Shown here: piece after piece, positions 19,387 through 26,877 of the stretch
How positions within the stretch are numbered: position 1 is the first letter of the stretch
How the letters are laid out: each line of letters begins with the position of its first letter
Assembly (NCBI RefSeq): GCF_029688925.1
Contig: NZ_JARUKY010000014.1
Coordinates: 1 to 64,000, forward strand
From: Evansella sp. AB-P1
Lineage (GTDB): Bacteria > Bacillota > Bacilli > Bacillales > Salisediminibacteriaceae
DNA: 64,000 nt
Reading direction: 5' to 3'
The notes under the pieces: generated by a model
The model's database searches: none
Told to the model about the DNA's origin: nothing
The model's input: only the letters and a program-made list of their open reading frames with translations
Position numbers and translations under genes: made by a program

Positions 19387-20298
19387 TTAATCATTATCTA
19401 ATATGTGGTAAAACTTATACTTTATGTTAGGAGTCCAAGCTGTTGAATCCTCATATGCCCAGTACCGCATCCTACTATTTGTTGTATGGGCGTTCACAAG
19501 AGGCATTCTGTCCTCATCTTTCTCTACAACAATAGTTGTATGTTGCCATCTTCCGTCACCATTAAAGTCATAACAGATGACGTCCCCTTTCATCAGCTGC
19601 TCTGGACTTGAAACCTCCGTCGCTTGAAGACCTCTTTCTGTACTACTAAAATACCATCGAAGGGCATGAGCTACAGACCAGCTATAGCTCCAATTGTTGT
19701 TTACATACCACCACCCATTGGATCGATTCGGTTGTCCTATCATTGGTGCTCCACCAGCATGTAAACATTGACTTATATAATTGGTACAATCATTTTCAAA
19801 CTGATGATATTGAGGATTATAATCATTCCACCATCGTTCTGCATAACGGACGACTGCTAATCTGTCATATTGATAATTTACGGCAGTTCGACCATAATCA
19901 TTGGTTAATTCTCTTCGACTATACTGATTTCCTTGCTCTATGTCATTTTTCCCATCTTCATGAATTAAATAGTCGTCAATAAGTTCATCATCTTCAACGA
20001 CAGCACGTCTCAATTGAATTTGTTCTTCAATATAAAATTTTAGGTTTTGTCGTATTACATTCTGAATCGTTAACCCATAATCAATGATCCCTCGATCACC
20101 AAATGATTTCTCACTAATTACATAACCATCCACTATATTCTTTACAATCTCAGCATTTCGTTCAAATAGTCTCTTTTCCTTCCTTTCTAGTGCCTCCATT
20201 TCGTCATTGCGTATATACGAGGTTGATCGATTTCCATTAACAAAATTCTGATGACAGTCTCTAATATATCGTTTTACTTTATTAATCTGTGAATCCAT
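19387..20298 (-). CDS. yhbB: YhbB-like protein with C-terminal putative amidase domain
   Basis: A 303-residue protein with an N-terminal charged helical region (about 1-140) and a C-terminal amidase domain (Amidase_6 type, about 150-300). It has the cysteine site FENDCTNYISQCLHAGGAPM, WWYVNNNWSYSWSVAHALRW, GDVICYDFNGDGRWQHTTIVV with the likely catalytic His, and a closing VNAHTTNSRMRYW. No signal peptide is visible. The putative cysteine peptidase/amidase may act on peptidoglycan, but the substrate is unproven. The ATG at 20298 follows GAAGGGGAGGGGAAAA. Its position beside trmL supports orthology with B. subtilis YhbB. Confidence 0.82.
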   Translation of the reverse strand: MDSQINKVKRYIRDCHQNFVNGNRSTSYIRNDEMEALERKEKRLFERNAEIVKNIVDGYVISEKSFGDRGIIDYGLTIQNVIRQNLKFYIEEQIQLRRAVVEDDELIDDYLIHEDGKNDIEQGNQYSRRELTNDYGRTAVNYQYDRLAVVRYAERWWNDYNPQYHQFENDCTNYISQCLHAGGAPMIGQPNRSNGWWYVNNNWSYSWSVAHALRWYFSSTERGLQATEVSSPEQLMKGDVICYDFNGDGRWQHTTIVVEKDEDRMPLVNAHTTNSRMRYWAYEDSTAWTPNIKYKFYHILDND

Positions 20299-20552
20299 TT
20301 TTCCCCTCCCCTTCTCTTACATCTTATTCAGTAAAACATTGTTTAAATGACTTAAAATTTAGCTAATTTCTTTTTATACCTTAAGATGATAAAAACATCT
20401 GCTTTCAGTATGCTTCCATTGCTTTTCCACAAGGGTTGTCGATCTTCATGCATGAACTAATTGTATTTTAAAGGTAGACCGCCCATGCAAGTGGAGATTT
20501 GCACCATGGAGGATGAAAATACTCATCTAGAAGTTCATCCGTTCTATGCGGA

Positions 20553-20676
20553 ACAATTATGCCTAAGGGCAGCCCACGTCCTGTGGGCAACGGCATAATC
20601 CTGCCATCCTCCAATTACGCCTAAGTACCGCCTACGTCCTGTAGGCAACGGCGTAATGTCGCCATCCTAGCTCCGG
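20553..20676. repeat. Interspersed repeat, AAGCGCAAGGCGCC family, two head-to-tail partial copies
   Basis: CCTAAGGGCAGCCCACGTCC and CTGTGGGCAACGGC are followed by CCTAAGTACCGCCTACGTCC, TGTAGGCAACGGCGTAATG and CATCCTAGCTCC. Upstream at 20475-20535 is another repeat (GGTAGACCGCCCATGCAAG to ATGGAGGATGAAAATACTC) that recurs at 20855-20915 and 24930-24977. Confidence 0.7.
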
Positions 20677-20971
20677 GCAATGCCTCAGCCTCCACACTAT
20701 ACATTTTGTATACTGCTAAAGTACATTGTCCTGTCTCTGCCTCTGCAAGTGTTGCTCTGATGTTATATGCGTCGAGACAACTCGAAGCTTATTCGTGAAG
20801 CATATGCTCGTCGCTGGAGTCACCGCATTCACTCCTGAACTAACGCTTATTTTCAGGGTAGACCTCACATGCAAGAAAACACTTTCACCATGTGGGATGA
20901 AAATACTCTTTCAATGCTACCACTTCTCATGTTTTTGCTGCTTTGAAGTCGTCTAGATCGTTGCTTGGCTG

Positions 20972-21179
20972 CCGCATTTGTATTTATCACAGCTTTGCGG
21001 GCTTCTAGAAAGTCTCTTGAGTACCGCATTTGAATTTTCCACAGCTTTGCGGGCTTCTAGAACCCTTCTTGAGTACCGCATTTGTATTTATCACAGCTTT
21101 GTGGGCTTCTAGAACCCTTCTTGAGTACCGCATATGCTTTTTTCACTGCTTTGCGGTCGTCTGAACCGTTTCTATTTTC
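20972..21179. repeat. 52-bp tandem repeat, four units
   Basis: Units start at 20972, 21024, 21076 and 21128, exactly 52 nt apart. Each has CCGCATTTG, an AT-rich stretch, CACAGCTTTGCGGGCTTCT and CTTGAGTA. The last unit diverges in its second half. A degenerate fifth unit precedes the array (20930-20960) and a single related unit is at 24857-24908. No reading frame is maintained. Confidence 0.85.
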
Positions 21180-21210
21180 AGCCGTAGACTTCCCCTTTAT
21201 CAAAACAAAA

Positions 21211-21265
21211 AGAGGACGTTCCTTTATCGATCATCGTAAATGATCGTTTAAAGGTTACATCCTCT
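21211..21265 (-). terminator. Terminator after ogt
   Basis: A long interrupted stem (AGAGGA / TCCTCT outside, CCTTTA / TAAAGG and CGATCAT / ATGATCG inside). On the minus strand it ends in TTTTTGTTTTG. Confidence 0.8.
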
Positions 21266-21273
21266 CTTGTTTA

Positions 21274-21804
21274 CTATGATATTTTCTCAATTGCCCCTTC
21301 AAGTTTTAGGAGATATTCCTTTTTATCAATCCCTCCACCGTAACCTACCATGGAACCATTCGTACCAATCACCCGATGACACGGAATAATAATTGGGATT
21401 GGATTTTTGTTATTTGCTCCTCCGATTGCTCGAACGGCCTTTGGTGCTCCTATCTCGGTAGCAATTTGTTTATAGGACTTCGTTTCTCCGTAGTAAATTT
21501 CCTTTACTTTGTTCCATACGAGAATTTGAAACTTTGTTCCAACTAAATCTAAAGGAAGATCAAATGACATTCTTTCCCCACGGAAGTATTCTTCTAACTG
21601 TTGAATAGCCTCTTGTAATTCTACTTCATTATTAATTAACTCCACATTCATTAAGCATTTTTTTAGCCACGTATCCACAACGGAACAAACATCTTTCATT
21701 GAACCAAATTCGATAAAACATATTCCCCGTTCGGATTTACCAATTGTTAATGTACCAATTGGACTGTTCATTTCAGCATAGTAAATGTGTGGTCGCTTCG
21801 TCAT
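21274..21804 (-). CDS. ogt: Methylated-DNA--protein-cysteine methyltransferase
   Basis: Repairs O6-alkylguanine by moving the alkyl group to its own Cys. The 176-residue protein has a ribonuclease-like N-terminal domain and the conserved C-terminal domain with YGETKSYKQIATEIGAPKAV, RAIGGANNKNPIPIIIPCHR (reactive Cys in PCHR) and VIGTNGSMVGYGGG. The ATG at 21804 is preceded by GTGGGGGTAAAA. It sits downstream of queG on the same strand with a gap of about 96 nt, so the two could be co-transcribed. Confidence 0.93.
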   Translation of the reverse strand: MTKRPHIYYAEMNSPIGTLTIGKSERGICFIEFGSMKDVCSVVDTWLKKCLMNVELINNEVELQEAIQQLEEYFRGERMSFDLPLDLVGTKFQILVWNKVKEIYYGETKSYKQIATEIGAPKAVRAIGGANNKNPIPIIIPCHRVIGTNGSMVGYGGGIDKKEYLLKLEGAIEKIS

Positions 21805-21900
21805 TTTTACCCCCACTTTCAGTCCAGTTATCCCTATAATTAGACTGCCATTAATATTACAAACTAGTATAATTGATAAATAATAAAAATTACACTTCTT

Positions 21901-23049
21901 TTAACTGAGTTTTTTTACTGTTGCTAAACGTTCTAAACTGCTCATAATTTCTTTTAAGGCTTCCTCATCCTGTTCCTTTTCCTTTGCATGCGATAATACG
22001 TCTTCTGATTCCTTCCCACCAATTTCACCTAAGGCCCATGCTGCTGTACCTCGAATAACTGGACGAGGATCATTTTCCACAAGATCATATAAAGTTGGTA
22101 GCGCCTCTTCTTCTTTGTAATGAGCTAAAGCAATAATAGCATTTCTTTGAATGGGCTTTTTACCTCGCCACGATCCAGACACATGACCAAACTTCTCCTT
22201 AAATTCGCGATTACTTATTGTTAGTAATGGTAACAGCTTCGGTTTTGCAATGTTAGGATCTGGCTCCATTTCTTTATGCTCGTGAAAGTCCTTCCCTTTG
22301 TTTTCTGGACAAACAACTTGACACGTATCACAACCGTACAACCGATTGCCAAGTTTTTTACGATATTTTTCTGCTAAAAATCCTTTTGTTTGTGTTAAAA
22401 ATGCAATACATTTATTTGAATCTAACTGTCCACCTTGAATTAAGGCTCCCGTGGGACATGATTCAACACATTTATTGCAGGTTCCACATTGATCTTCTAT
22501 TGGCGTATCTGCAGGTAAAGAAATGGTCGTAATCATTTCTCCCAAATAAACATACGATCCAAACTCTGGAGTAATGATTGCACAATTTTTCCCACTCCAG
22601 CCTATCCCTGCTCGTTCAGCAACTGCCCGATCTGATAATTCACCAGTATCAACCATGGAAACACATTTAGCCTCTGGAAATTTGTTTATAATAAATTTCT
22701 CGATAGCTTCCAATTTTCTTCGGAGTATATGATGATAGTCCTCTCCCCATGATGCTCTACAAAAGATCCCTCTTCGGTCACCTTTTATAGAACGTGGCGG
22801 ATTTTTTATGCGAGAAGGGTAAGCTAAAGCAATCGATATTATTGTTTTTGCTTCAGGTAAAAGTAATGTAGGAGTTGTTCTTTCTTCAACCGTTCCTTTT
22901 TCAAAACCAGACTCAAATCCTAATTTCCCCTGTTCTATAAGGCGTTGTCTAAACGCAACAAAAGGGTCCACTGAGGCAAACCCTATTTTATCGATGCCTA
23001 TATGCTTACTGTATGCAACAATTTCTTCTTTTAGCTGGGCATTTGCCAC
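21901..23049 (-). CDS. queG: Epoxyqueuosine reductase QueG
   Basis: Reduces epoxyqueuosine to queuosine in tRNA, using cobalamin and two 4Fe-4S clusters. The protein is about 382 residues. The N-terminal part has IDKIGFASVDPF and VDTGELSDRAVAERAGIGW. The ferredoxin-type clusters are CGTCNKCVESCPTGAL and YGCDTCQVVCPENKG. HEAT-like repeats follow at the C-terminus (RNAIIALAHYKEEEALPTLY, VIRGTAAWALGEIG). The GTG at 23049 is best placed relative to TAGGTGG; a GTG at 23058 is in the same frame. B. subtilis YhbA is the counterpart, consistent with the neighbourhood. Confidence 0.94.
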   Translation of the reverse strand: MANAQLKEEIVAYSKHIGIDKIGFASVDPFVAFRQRLIEQGKLGFESGFEKGTVEERTTPTLLLPEAKTIISIALAYPSRIKNPPRSIKGDRRGIFCRASWGEDYHHILRRKLEAIEKFIINKFPEAKCVSMVDTGELSDRAVAERAGIGWSGKNCAIITPEFGSYVYLGEMITTISLPADTPIEDQCGTCNKCVESCPTGALIQGGQLDSNKCIAFLTQTKGFLAEKYRKKLGNRLYGCDTCQVVCPENKGKDFHEHKEMEPDPNIAKPKLLPLLTISNREFKEKFGHVSGSWRGKKPIQRNAIIALAHYKEEEALPTLYDLVENDPRPVIRGTAAWALGEIGGKESEDVLSHAKEKEQDEEALKEIMSSLERLATVKKLS

Positions 23050-23195
23050 AGTTTCCACCTACTTTCTTTTTTTATTCAAATTTTTTTATACAATTCCCTT
23101 AAATTATCAATGCTCTTGCTATTTTACCGTCTCATTAAACATGAGAAAAAGTAGCGCTTCATTTAGAAACACTACTTTATATATATTTTCGTATT

Positions 23196-23269
23196 TGGAG
23201 CGGGTGATGAGAATCGAACTCACGACATCAGCTTGGAAGGCTGAGGTTTTACCACTAAACTACACCCGC
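23196..23269 (-). tRNA. tRNA-Gly (anticodon TCC)
   Basis: The minus strand begins GCGGGTGTAGTTTAGTGGTA and has the anticodon loop CTTCCAA, a T arm containing GTTCGATTC, a 7-bp acceptor stem (GCGGGTG / CACCCGC) and an encoded CCA end. Confidence 0.97.
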
Positions 23270-23476
23270 TTGATTATTAAAAATTTACTGTGACAGTATT
23301 GTACTACTAACAACTGTCTCTTGTCAAATACTGTGACAAAATTCCATCCTCCGAAAAATGTAACCTATCATTGATCTTTCTTTGCAACAAAACTATGTTT
23401 TTTATATAAAATTTCGGTTATTCCATTTAATAAATCCACATTCTAATACTATATAAAAAAAGAGGAGTGAAAGGCA

Positions 23477-24355
23477 ATGAAATATAGTGATGTAAAGAGT
23501 CGTCAATCCAATGGACAACCTCCACAAACACAACAGCATCAGCCTGGAACAGAAAGTAAAATGAACCCGCAACCAATTTATGACGATCCAAACTATAAAG
23601 GGAGTGAGAAATTAAAAGACAAAGTGGCCATCATTACTGGTGGAGATAGTGGTATTGGACGAGCAGTAGCAGTTGCATTTGCGAAGGAAGGTGCTAAGCT
23701 CACTATCACATATTTAGACGAACAAGGGGATGCAGAGAAAACAAAAAACGAAGTAGAAAAGTACGGTGGCGAATGCTTGCTCCTTGCCGGTGATATTGGA
23801 GATTCATCCTTTTGTGAACAGATAATTCAGCAAACAGTCAATCATTATGGTCAGCTAGATTGCCTGATCAACAATGCAGCGGAGCAGCATTATCAAGAAA
23901 AAATTGAGGACATTACCGAACAGCAGTTAGAACGGACATTTAAAACAAATATCTTTTCTTGCTTTCATTTAACTAAGGCTGCCATGCCCCACCTTAAAAA
24001 AGGCAGTACGATTATTAATACTGCTTCCATCGTTGCCTACAAAGGCAATCCTGTTTTAATGGATTATGCTTCAACAAAAGGAGCAATGATTGCTTTTACG
24101 CGATCATTATCAGAAAACTTAGTATCAAACGGCATTCGAGTAAATGCAGTGGCACCGGGTCCAATTTGGACACCACTTATTCCTGCCTCTTTTCCAGCGG
24201 ACCAAGTGAGTAATTTTGGAACTGATACACCAATGGGACGACCTGGACAGCCTGCAGAGCTTGCACCAAGTTATGTTTACTTAGCATCTGATGATTCATC
24301 GTATGTATCAGGTCAAGTAATCCATGTTAATGGTGGGAAAATTGTAAATGGGTAA
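23477..24355 (+). CDS. Short-chain dehydrogenase/reductase (YhxC-like)
   Basis: A 292-residue NAD(P)-dependent SDR oxidoreductase. A Gln/Pro-rich head (residues 1-45, QPPQTQQHQPGTESKMNPQP) precedes the Rossmann fold with the cofactor loop TGGDSGIGRAVA, NNAAEQHY, the catalytic Ser in NTASIVAYKG and the YxxxK pair in YASTKGA. The closing segment is YVSGQVIHVNGG. This head plus fold is typical of Bacillus general-stress SDR proteins such as YhxC and YhdF. The substrate is unknown. The ATG follows AGAGGAGTGAAAGGCA. Confidence 0.88.
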   Translation: MKYSDVKSRQSNGQPPQTQQHQPGTESKMNPQPIYDDPNYKGSEKLKDKVAIITGGDSGIGRAVAVAFAKEGAKLTITYLDEQGDAEKTKNEVEKYGGECLLLAGDIGDSSFCEQIIQQTVNHYGQLDCLINNAAEQHYQEKIEDITEQQLERTFKTNIFSCFHLTKAAMPHLKKGSTIINTASIVAYKGNPVLMDYASTKGAMIAFTRSLSENLVSNGIRVNAVAPGPIWTPLIPASFPADQVSNFGTDTPMGRPGQPAELAPSYVYLASDDSSYVSGQVIHVNGGKIVNG

Positions 24356-24445
24356 CTTTTTTATAAAATTGTTATCTTTTGAAGAAAAAAAATTGGTATG
24401 AAAAAATTCTTTTTGGAAAAATTACTGTTATGGAGGTGATATCAA

Positions 24446-24628
24446 ATGGCTAACAACAATAATAATAACAACCGTAACCGCAACAACCGCAATAATGAAA
24501 ACAATAACCAAGAATTAAATGTAGATAACGTAAATGCGGAGTTTGCAAACGAAAATGAATTTAACAACAACAACCAAAATAACAGAAACAACCGTAACAA
24601 TCGCAACAACAACAATAACAACAACTAA
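24446..24628 (+). CDS. Asparagine-rich gamma-type small acid-soluble spore protein candidate
   Basis: A 60-residue protein in which 37 residues are Asn, mixed with Arg, Glu and Gln. The middle carries NAEFANENEFN, resembling the EFASE motif repeated in gamma-type SASP (SspE) of Bacillus, which stores amino acids in the spore core. The ribosome binding site TATGGAGGTGATATCAA is very strong and a terminator follows closely, supporting a real, highly translated gene. Unlike classical SspE, it has a single EFA motif and Asn/Arg runs instead of Gln-rich repeats. The antisense Leu-rich frame is a shadow. Confidence 0.72.
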   Translation: MANNNNNNNRNRNNRNNENNNQELNVDNVNAEFANENEFNNNNQNNRNNRNNRNNNNNNN

Positions 24629-24652
24629 ATAATACGTTTACTTAACCCTCAT

Positions 24653-24686
24653 GATAGCCTCCTTATACATGGAGGCTATCTTTTTT
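24653..24686 (+). terminator. Terminator after the Asn-rich spore protein gene
   Basis: GATAGCCTCC pairs with GGAGGCTATC around TTATACAT, followed by six T. Confidence 0.9.
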
Positions 24687-24856
24687 ATTGTTTCGATTCA
24701 GAAATCAAAAGTAGCTACTGCAGCGACTATATCCAGTTCTCTCCCCCTAAGATTTAGTTTCAATCTCCAACCATATACAAGGTGTATTTTATAAAATATA
24801 CATATCCTTCATTTCTATACACTTAATTTTTAGCTCTGTTAAATTTGTTATTGCTT

Positions 24857-24977
24857 TTTGCTGCTTTGCAGTCGTCTAGAACACTTCTTGACTACCGTAT
24901 TTCACTCCTGAAGCAGTTTTATTTTCAGGATATACTGCCCATGCAAGAAAACACTTGCACCATGTTGGATGAAAATT
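24857..24977. repeat. Mosaic of the 52-bp unit and the GATGAAAATACTC-type repeat
   Basis: CTGCTTTGCAGTCGTCTAGA and CTTCTTGACTACCG match the tandem unit at 20972-21179. They are followed by TTTTCAGGATATACTGCCC, ATGCAAGAAAACACTTGCAC and GGATGAAAAT, which match 20855-20915. The same pair of blocks therefore occurs on both sides of the queG region. Confidence 0.7.
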
Positions 24978-24991
24978 AATTTTAATCCAAT

Positions 24992-25185
24992 TGGAATGAG
25001 TGGAATCCTACGAGACTCCCTGTGGGAACAGCAACAGGTGAAGACCCCGCACTTCGGCACAGTGTGCGAAGGGTGAGGCTGAGGCGTTGCCCGCGGTAAA
25101 GATAGACACTGCGATTGCGAATGTAGTGAAGATGTCGCACTTATACCCTTGGGGTGAAAGCGAAGTGGGCTGGAACGAATGATTA
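24992..25185. repeat. Bacillus-type intergenic repeat ending in GGCTGGAACG
   Basis: About 190 nt beginning GGAATGAGTGGAATCCTACG, containing GAAGACCCCGC and GAGGCGTTGCCCGCGG, and ending AAGCGAAGTGGGCTGGAACG. It resembles the GC-richer intergenic repeats found in many copies in Bacillus genomes. The stretch at 25086-25150 appears to interrupt the usual spacing. It has no reading frame. Confidence 0.65.
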
Positions 25186-25385
25186 ACCTGACCTTTATTT
25201 GCTAATACGATTAAGTTTTATAACAGCTATTTTCAGGGTAGACAATTTTTTAAAAAAGCATTTAACATACTTCATTCATTTACTTCATACCTACTCCATT
25301 CAACCTTCCAAATAGATGAGCAGTAACAAATTTCTACACGAATCATATAAATAATTATAGCTTGGATAGTAATGAGGTGGAGAGA

Positions 25386-26036
25386 ATGAAAGCACCAATC
25401 TATTATACAGCTTTAGGAGACTCGTTATCCGCCGGGGTTGGGTCCTTCAATAAATCCGGTTTTGTTCAAAGGTATGCCAAGTTTCTTGAATATTATTACC
25501 GTATACCAGTTGTAACGAATATGTATGCAAAGCCTCGAATTACATCTACTGAACTATTACACATGCTATCTAATCCTGAAATTCAAAGGAGCATTTATTT
25601 TTCTAAAATTATTACCATTTCTATTGGGGGAAACGATTTAATTCGAGCAAATAGAATGTATAAAAAAATGAAAAACCCAGCTGTTTTTCAAGATGTACAT
25701 GGCTACTTCAATCAAACCATAAATCAAATCTTATATAAAATATCAGAAATAAAAAAGGCAGCAAATGATTCATCCTATATCGCCCAATTAATCGGTATAT
25801 ATAATCCATATCCAAAACTCTCCTATAGTGATTATTGGATTTATCAATTTAACTCCGTTCTTTATTCTTATACTTCTTCAAATATTCACTATATTGATTT
25901 GCACCAACTATTTATGTCTCATGGGAAAAAGCTTTTAGCGTGGGGAATCCATCCAAATGGTAAAGGTTACGAGCAAATTGCACATCAATTAAGCTTAAGC
26001 TTTCAGAAATTTCATTACAATAAACCTACAATTTAA
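25386..26036 (+). CDS. SGNH/GDSL-family hydrolase
   Basis: A 216-residue lipase/esterase-like protein. The GDSL block is YTALGDSLSAGVG with the nucleophile Ser, followed by SIGGNDLIRAN (block III, Asn oxyanion) and the catalytic Asp/His in AWGIHPNGKGYEQIAHQL. No signal peptide is visible, so it is probably cytoplasmic, unlike many secreted relatives. The ATG at 25386 is preceded by GAGGTGGAGAGA; a TTG 24 nt upstream is in frame but less likely. The substrate is unknown. Confidence 0.87.
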   Translation: MKAPIYYTALGDSLSAGVGSFNKSGFVQRYAKFLEYYYRIPVVTNMYAKPRITSTELLHMLSNPEIQRSIYFSKIITISIGGNDLIRANRMYKKMKNPAVFQDVHGYFNQTINQILYKISEIKKAANDSSYIAQLIGIYNPYPKLSYSDYWIYQFNSVLYSYTSSNIHYIDLHQLFMSHGKKLLAWGIHPNGKGYEQIAHQLSLSFQKFHYNKPTI

Positions 26037-26072
26037 TTGATATTAGGAAAAGCTTAAATTGTAAGAATAAAT

Positions 26073-26116
26073 CACCTCCTTTCCCTATACTTTTTAATAA
26101 GGGAGGTGTTTTTTTT
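26073..26116 (+). terminator. Terminator after the GDSL gene, overlapping the next ribosome binding site
   Basis: CACCTCC at 26073-26079 pairs with GGAGGTG at 26102-26108, followed by eight T. The right arm AAGGGAGGTG is also the only good Shine-Dalgarno sequence for the next gene, so folding would both end transcription and hide that site. Confidence 0.75.
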
Positions 26117-26720
26117 GATTAGCTTATTTATAAAAAATAAGAGGTTCATGGAATATGATGAATTAGTTTCTCCTTACGGGAAATTTTTCACTGTTGACAT
26201 AGGCATTACAAGTGTTAATCCAAACGATATAATCGGATTATCTATTCCACAGAAAGAGCTTGAAAAAGACACTACTTTAAAAAGGCTACGATCCTATATT
26301 AAGAAAAAAGGGTGGATTAATAAGCACCCTCATTCTATACATTTAATACGATTACCAAACTTAAAATATACTGTAGGAAATAAAGGTAACCGTCGTTCAT
26401 ACTTAGCAAATGAATGCAAATTAAATAGCATTCTTGCCTATGTTTCTGTATTAATCCCAGAAAAAATGTTGGTAGAGGATATGTATAGACTAAAAAAATT
26501 ATTTGCTGATCAAAAGAAATTTGCAGCAAAAGCTCGTCAAATAAGAAATTGGCTTGAGATAAATGGTAAAAGTGAATATGAAGGAATAAACTATAAAGAA
26601 GAGAACGATTTACTGCAATCATTGTGCTATAGAGAAAATCAAATCGTGAAAGAAATAAACTCCATATTAATGAGAGTAGCAATAAAAAATGATTTAATAA
26701 ACGAACGAGAGCTAATGTAG
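26115..26720 (+). CDS. Hypothetical protein with a ParB/sulfiredoxin-like segment
   Basis: A protein of about 201 residues without a clear family. Residues 70-115 (IHLIRLPNLKYTVGNKGNRR, then SYLANECKLNSILAYV) fit the pattern of ParB-like nuclease or sulfiredoxin folds, where a GN(H/R)R segment contacts nucleotide. The C-terminal half is helical and charged. I use the TTG at 26115, 8 nt after GGGAGGTG; the GTG at 26106 overlaps that site, and an ATG at 26148 is another option. It may be translated only when the terminator hairpin does not form. Confidence 0.6.
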   Translation: MISLFIKNKRFMEYDELVSPYGKFFTVDIGITSVNPNDIIGLSIPQKELEKDTTLKRLRSYIKKKGWINKHPHSIHLIRLPNLKYTVGNKGNRRSYLANECKLNSILAYVSVLIPEKMLVEDMYRLKKLFADQKKFAAKARQIRNWLEINGKSEYEGINYKEENDLLQSLCYRENQIVKEINSILMRVAIKNDLINERELM

Positions 26721-26877
26721 AATAAAAGGGCGTTTCTGCTAATTAAAGCGGAAGCGCCTTCATTTTTTCATGAAGGTTAACGTGTAACAACAAAATTAAA
26801 AGGCTTACAGCAAAAAGAGACATATAATGCTATAACAAGTATAATAAAAGAAACGACTAAAATAGGAGCTAGTGATT

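Larger units (their letters stand above)
20299..21210. other. Repeat-rich gene-free region between yhbB and ogt
   Basis: More than 900 nt with no credible gene. It is a mosaic: two copies of a GGTAGAC..CATGCAAG..GGATGAAAATACTC block (20475-20535 and 20855-20915), two partial AAGCGCAAGGCGCC-family repeats, and a 52-bp tandem array near 20972-21179. A plus-strand frame of 76 codons (20726-20956) is Cys-rich and built from these repeats, so I do not call it a gene. Confidence 0.65.

Noticed and set aside
20726-20956. Cys-rich 76-codon open frame
   Set aside because: It is composed of repeat blocks that recur elsewhere, has no ribosome binding site and no conserved pattern.
20972-21179. CRISPR array
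   Set aside because: The 52-nt period contains no constant-repeat/variable-spacer structure; the whole unit is repeated, and no cas genes are present.
24442-24624. Leu-rich 60-codon frame on the minus strand
   Set aside because: It is the reverse-strand shadow of the Asn-rich spore protein (AAC/AAT read as GTT/ATT-type codons in another frame) and lacks a ribosome binding site.
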